Source: Mycogone perniciosa (Eukaryota > Ascomycota > Sordariomycetes > Hypocreales > Hypocreaceae). Taken from it: a stretch of 64,000 bases of DNA. Every line of letters starts with the position of its first letter. Positions within the stretch are counted from its first letter, which is position 1. A model generated the notes under the pieces. It did no database searches. It was given only the letters and a program-made list of their open reading frames with translations, and had not been told where the DNA came from. Position numbers and translations under genes: made by a program. The stretch is taken from the NCBI GenBank assembly GCA_025331125.1, contig JAOALB010000029.1, positions 79,526-143,525 on the forward strand. Direction: 5' to 3'. Positions 61,098 to 64,000 of the stretch are shown one piece after another.

Positions 61098-61489
61098 TGC
61101 TCTGCCTTGCCCATATCCCACTGGACCACGCCGGGGTACTGGCCTCCTGGTGTGCTGACCACAACATCACCGAGCCGTACCTTTGGCGGGATTCCGCCGC
61201 CAATTCCAACCATAAGGCCGATCCTGATGGACGGAAAAGTTCCAGACATGAGAGTTGCAACATTTGCTGCTGAATTGGTGCCATACTTGCCTTTGGGTAG
61301 ACAGGCTATAACGACGTTATGTTGGCCGATAGAACCGAGGGTGTAAGTGTTGGTGTCGTGGGGAGAATTTGGCAAACTCCCATGCATTTTGTCTAGCATG
61401 GCTGTTGCTGCCGTCTGCTCCTTTGGCAGGGCGCAAATCCATCCCACACTATAGTCGGAATGAGCTTTGGTCTCGATACTCATGTTCAT

Positions 61490-62131
61490 GGGTGGTGTTG
61501 AGCATCAGACTGTGCAGGGTCTGGTGCAATCAGGCCGCGGTAGGTGTGCTTTATTTCTCCCTCAACAGTTCTTCGGAGGTTTTTAGTTACGACGATAAAA
61601 AGATTTGCCTAATACTTTGTAGTATAGAATGTAAAACAGAATTTGCATGCGATGCGGGAGGGGATTGGGGTTGGGCCGCAATAAAGCTGGCTTGGTCAAG
61701 CTGCTTCTATTTATATCAGCCAGCCAGCAGTCGCGGACACAATCTACCATAACCTATGAGAAAGAGGCTGTGGATATTCCCCTCGTGCTCTGCCAAGGCG
61801 AGATGGGGAGCACGTGTTCCTCCAGCACAAACCAATCTTTGCAGGTCAACTGGAGACAGATTTCAGCTGAGCGAGGGGACAAATAAATATTGAAGAACCC
61901 AAGGGAATTACCAGAATCCGAAAGCACAACATCTGAATGAGTTGAGAGAAGGATGTGACACAGATGTCCTAAATGAGGCTAGAATAGCAGCGAACTATTT
62001 GAGTGATAATATAATCCCCCATTTCATTTCTGGCCTTATATTTATCATCTGAGAAAAGATTACTAAAATAAACAATACGCTATTATCTTTCAAATAATTT
62101 AAGTGATGTGAATAAGGCTCATTGAATTTCA
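61490..62131. other. Intergenic region upstream of the NLR pseudogene
   Basis: About 0.6 kb with the former NLR promoter. From about 61980 to 62110 it is AT rich. No gene was seen. Confidence 0.5.
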
Positions 62132-62695
62132 CAGAGGATGCTTATGAGAAATGCCTCGCCAACTTCAAGCGTCGCCTCCAGCTTGACGATGCCTGTCCAT
62201 GACAAGCTCATGTTCCTCACTAACCTGACGATACATCCATGACCCATTGACTTCCCGTTCCTTGCGGAATTAGCGACCTCCTTCAAGACAATCGCTGACG
62301 AAGAAGTGAAGGTATGTTCTCTAACCTTTCTCGTAGAGGATTGAGACATAAGGGCTTACATGTGTCAGCGCTGCATCCTCCATAATGAAACCAAGCCCAT
62401 AATCCACGGTTTTGTCGTCCAAGGCCTCTACCAGATTCACCTCGTCCACATGCCCATGTTCCAAATGGCCAACCACCACTGGCAGCTCATCATCACCCTC
62501 GACTTCTCGACCGGTCCCAGAAGCTACGCAAGGAGAACCCATACAAGTTCTACACGACGACCGACTTAAAGGGGAAAATTCTCTCAGACATGCTCAAGAC
62601 CTACGCTGACATCCAGTATCGCATGGACGAGCGCATACCCGGTTCAGAAACTAAGCACTTAATGACGTTTAAGCTGTCTAATATTCGTCAATGAG
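62132..62695 (+). pseudogene. Degenerate coding remnant, family not identified
   Basis: Protein-like pieces occur on the plus strand in changing frames: EDAYEKCLANFKRRLQLDDA near 62133, QIHLVHMPMFQMANHHWQL near 62428, then after a one-base shift QKLRKENPYKFYTTTDLKG and KILSDMLKTYADIQYRMDE to about 62640, ending at TGA 62693-62695. The pieces have normal protein composition, but stops lie between them. I do not recognise the family. The gene would run toward the dioxygenase gene and share its 3' side. Confidence 0.4.
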
Positions 62696-63132
62696 TTTAT
62701 GCGGTTCGATGCATTGGAGACAAGTTACTCAGGCAAGATACTGTTCTACCTGTACGGCAATAAAATCGAGTCAGGGTCATCTTTACCTTTGTCGCTATTA
62801 TGTTGTCAACTGTGGCCGCTGCGGACCCGCACGTTTTTGTTTCTGGTCCGAGGAACTCGCAGTCAAGTTTTCAGAGACCAAGGAAATTGCCCTGCAAGTC
62901 ACTCAGAGCAATATATCCGAGCGATGGGAGGTATGAAGCATACTTATACAAATGCTTATATTAATGTGGTAGAAGACGCAAGGAATGAAAGCCAACCCTG
63001 ACAAACCTCACATTCGCTTCGGCCAACAAACATCCCCACCAGCCATCTCATCATCACTCTCATGCCCCCAAGACGAGGTCACAATTTTTTCCCTCGCCAT
63101 TATGAACCAGGGAAACACTTTATCGCGGACCG
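62696..63132. other. Intergenic region
   Basis: About 0.44 kb. Two overlapping plus-strand frames are present here without a recognisable motif; they may be further decay of the preceding remnant. Confidence 0.4.
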
Positions 63133-64000
63133 TCACACCTTTACCGTTCGTTTAAACCGTGTAGATGGCGCTGCATTGGGCTCGAAATTTGGGAGCTTCA
63201 GGTCTGGGAAGACTTTCTGAACCTTCCGTGCGAGGTACTGTGACCATGTGCCTTCAACCTGGCGGAACGCTGTGTTCGCCCAACGTTTGCGCGCCTGTTC
63301 CTTCTCTTCGTCTGTCAGGGGTGGAAGATGATCTAGTGATAGACGCCGCATCTTGGTGTCCCAGGCAAAGTCGAAGAATAGTGGGAATGAGTAGCGAGGA
63401 GGAGATCCCGGACTGGGTCGTTGCACGCGATGTGGGCGCGAGCGAAAGCGACCATGTGTAAGTTGGTCCAGCATATCGCCGACTGAGTGAGTACATAGAT
63501 GTCAGCGCATCAGTTTTGTGATATGTGGAAATATGGTGCTTACCATTTGCTATGAATGCATTCTCGACGACGGGTACATCAACCCATTTGTCGGATGGTG
63601 AGAGGATCTAGAAGCCCATCAGCCACCGCCCACCCGCTCAAAGACCGAGAAGATCCTACCTGCAGTCCTGGGGAGTCAACTTTCAAGATGGTGAGGTATC
63701 CGAAATCTGTATGTTCACCAATCCCGAAACTTTCGCTTGAATTCCGTTGCTCCGCTGTGTCATTTCCTACCTCAGGCAATGGTGAATACTTGAAGCAGCG
63801 GAACAACATAATCGGCTCGGGTTCCAGCCACATACGACGCAACTCGTTCTTTTCCAATGCCAGGCCGAGAGAGAAAATATCAGTTACTGTCTTCCCCAGC
63901 TCGCTGACTTGCTCCATGTATGTCAAGACGTCGCGGCGCATATGCGGGAGAGTATCATCGGGAAATCGATTCCGCCCATGCAGTGGCATACCCGAGAGGG
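63133..64000 (-). CDS. 2-oxoglutarate/Fe(II) dioxygenase, partial
   Basis: The gene runs off the right edge; its N-terminus is missing. Exons in the window are 64000-63660, 63607-63544 and 63482-63133, joined by 52- and 61-nt introns in frame (PGLQ/ILSPSDKW, IAN/VGDML). The iron-binding motif is present: HTDFGYLTIL provides His and Asp, the distal His lies in SRPHRVQ, and RYSFPLFFD supplies the Arg-x-Ser that holds 2-oxoglutarate. This is the isopenicillin-N-synthase-like fold common to fungal oxygenases of secondary metabolism and small-molecule breakdown. The substrate is unknown. No metabolic cluster is visible to the left, so any partners would lie beyond the right edge. Confidence 0.87.

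Larger units (their letters stand above)
57203..61489 (-). pseudogene. NLR: nucleoside phosphorylase, NACHT, ankyrins; decayed
   Basis: On the minus strand, 61489-60421 holds a purine-nucleoside/MTA-phosphorylase-type domain (SVGWICALPKEQTAATAMLD, VGIGGGIPPKVRLGD, LCVEMEAAGLMNNFP, IRGICDYSDSHKN). From about 60240 to 59468 lies a NACHT-like ATPase with P-loop CPGIPGAGKT, Walker B FIVVDAIDEC and FVTSR. A 48-nt intron (59420-59467) joins it to 59419 onward, with HYTAQEYF and an ankyrin array (EGRTPLWWAAKNGHARVVEF and following). The order phosphorylase-NACHT-ankyrin is a known fungal NLR layout tied to nonself recognition. Breaks: a 14-base C run (61084-61097) shifts the frame inside the first domain; a one-base deletion near 58228 shifts it in the ankyrins; in-frame TAG codons at 57518 and 57465 cut the tail. 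Splicing in 60043-60420 is unresolved. Some indels could be sequence errors, but the sum points to a pseudogene. Confidence 0.82.

Noticed and set aside
1..64000. tRNA, rRNA or CRISPR loci
   Set aside because: I looked for B-box-like GGTTCGANNCC on both strands, found isolated partial matches only (near 1083 and 41401), and no cloverleaf around them. No spaced direct-repeat array exists, and CRISPR is not expected in a fungus.

Overview
The window is nuclear DNA of a filamentous ascomycete (Pezizomycotina). Genes carry short GT-AG introns, mostly 46-92 nt, often with a CTRAC-like branch site just before the acceptor. Gene content is typically fungal: Erg27, Scp160/vigilin, a PAK kinase with a CRIB motif, Qcr6, fungal rhodopsin-like proteins and fungal NLR-type proteins. 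Intergenic DNA is rich in short palindromes built on TACTCCGTA, TACGAAGTA and TACTCGTA. The order or genus cannot be fixed from sequence alone.

Layout. 1-5.5 kb: gene-poor, ending in a CT-rich leader before a WBP2/GRAM-domain gene (5.53-6.36 kb). 7.2-9.7 kb: an NLR-like gene (alpha/beta hydrolase, NB-ARC, truncated TPR) with one frameshift. 11.4-12.2 kb: QCR6, the acidic hinge subunit of complex III. 12.8-14.2 kb: an RCC1-like gene that seems to lack part of its propeller. 15.4-17.4 kb (-): a ten-exon adenylosuccinate lyase with two microexons and a divergent active-site loop. 19.3-21.0 kb (-): an APC-type amine/amino-acid permease. 22.6-24.0 kb (-): a broken C-terminal piece of a sacsin/NOV-type protein. 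24.4-26.8 kb (-): one gene joining a fungal rhodopsin-like 7TM domain to an MFS transporter. 27.7-29.3 kb: a secretory-pathway Hsp70/actin-like ATPase. 30.7-31.2 kb: a small secreted protein.

33.0-51.1 kb is a conserved housekeeping block: an SLC49/FLVCR-like MFS transporter, 3-keto-steroid reductase Erg27, the multi-KH protein Scp160, a PAK kinase and an arabinitol/sorbitol-type SDR. It is interrupted by a 4.5 kb gene-free stretch. A further 6 kb (51.1-57.1 kb) holds no gene I can support. 57.1-61.5 kb (-) is a decayed NLR (nucleoside phosphorylase, NACHT, ankyrins). It is broken by a 14-base homopolymer in the N-terminal domain, a one-base deletion in the ankyrins and two in-frame TAG codons near the end. 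A degenerate unidentified coding remnant follows, and the window ends inside a 2-oxoglutarate/Fe(II) dioxygenase gene (-).

The genes form no single pathway. Conserved single-copy genes form islands, and between them lies accessory DNA with immune-type NLRs, transporters, secreted proteins and pseudogenes. Several stop codons there are of the kind repeat-induced point mutation makes (CAG to TAG). I reconstructed exon boundaries by eye from splice sites and reading-frame continuity; they are not confirmed by transcripts.
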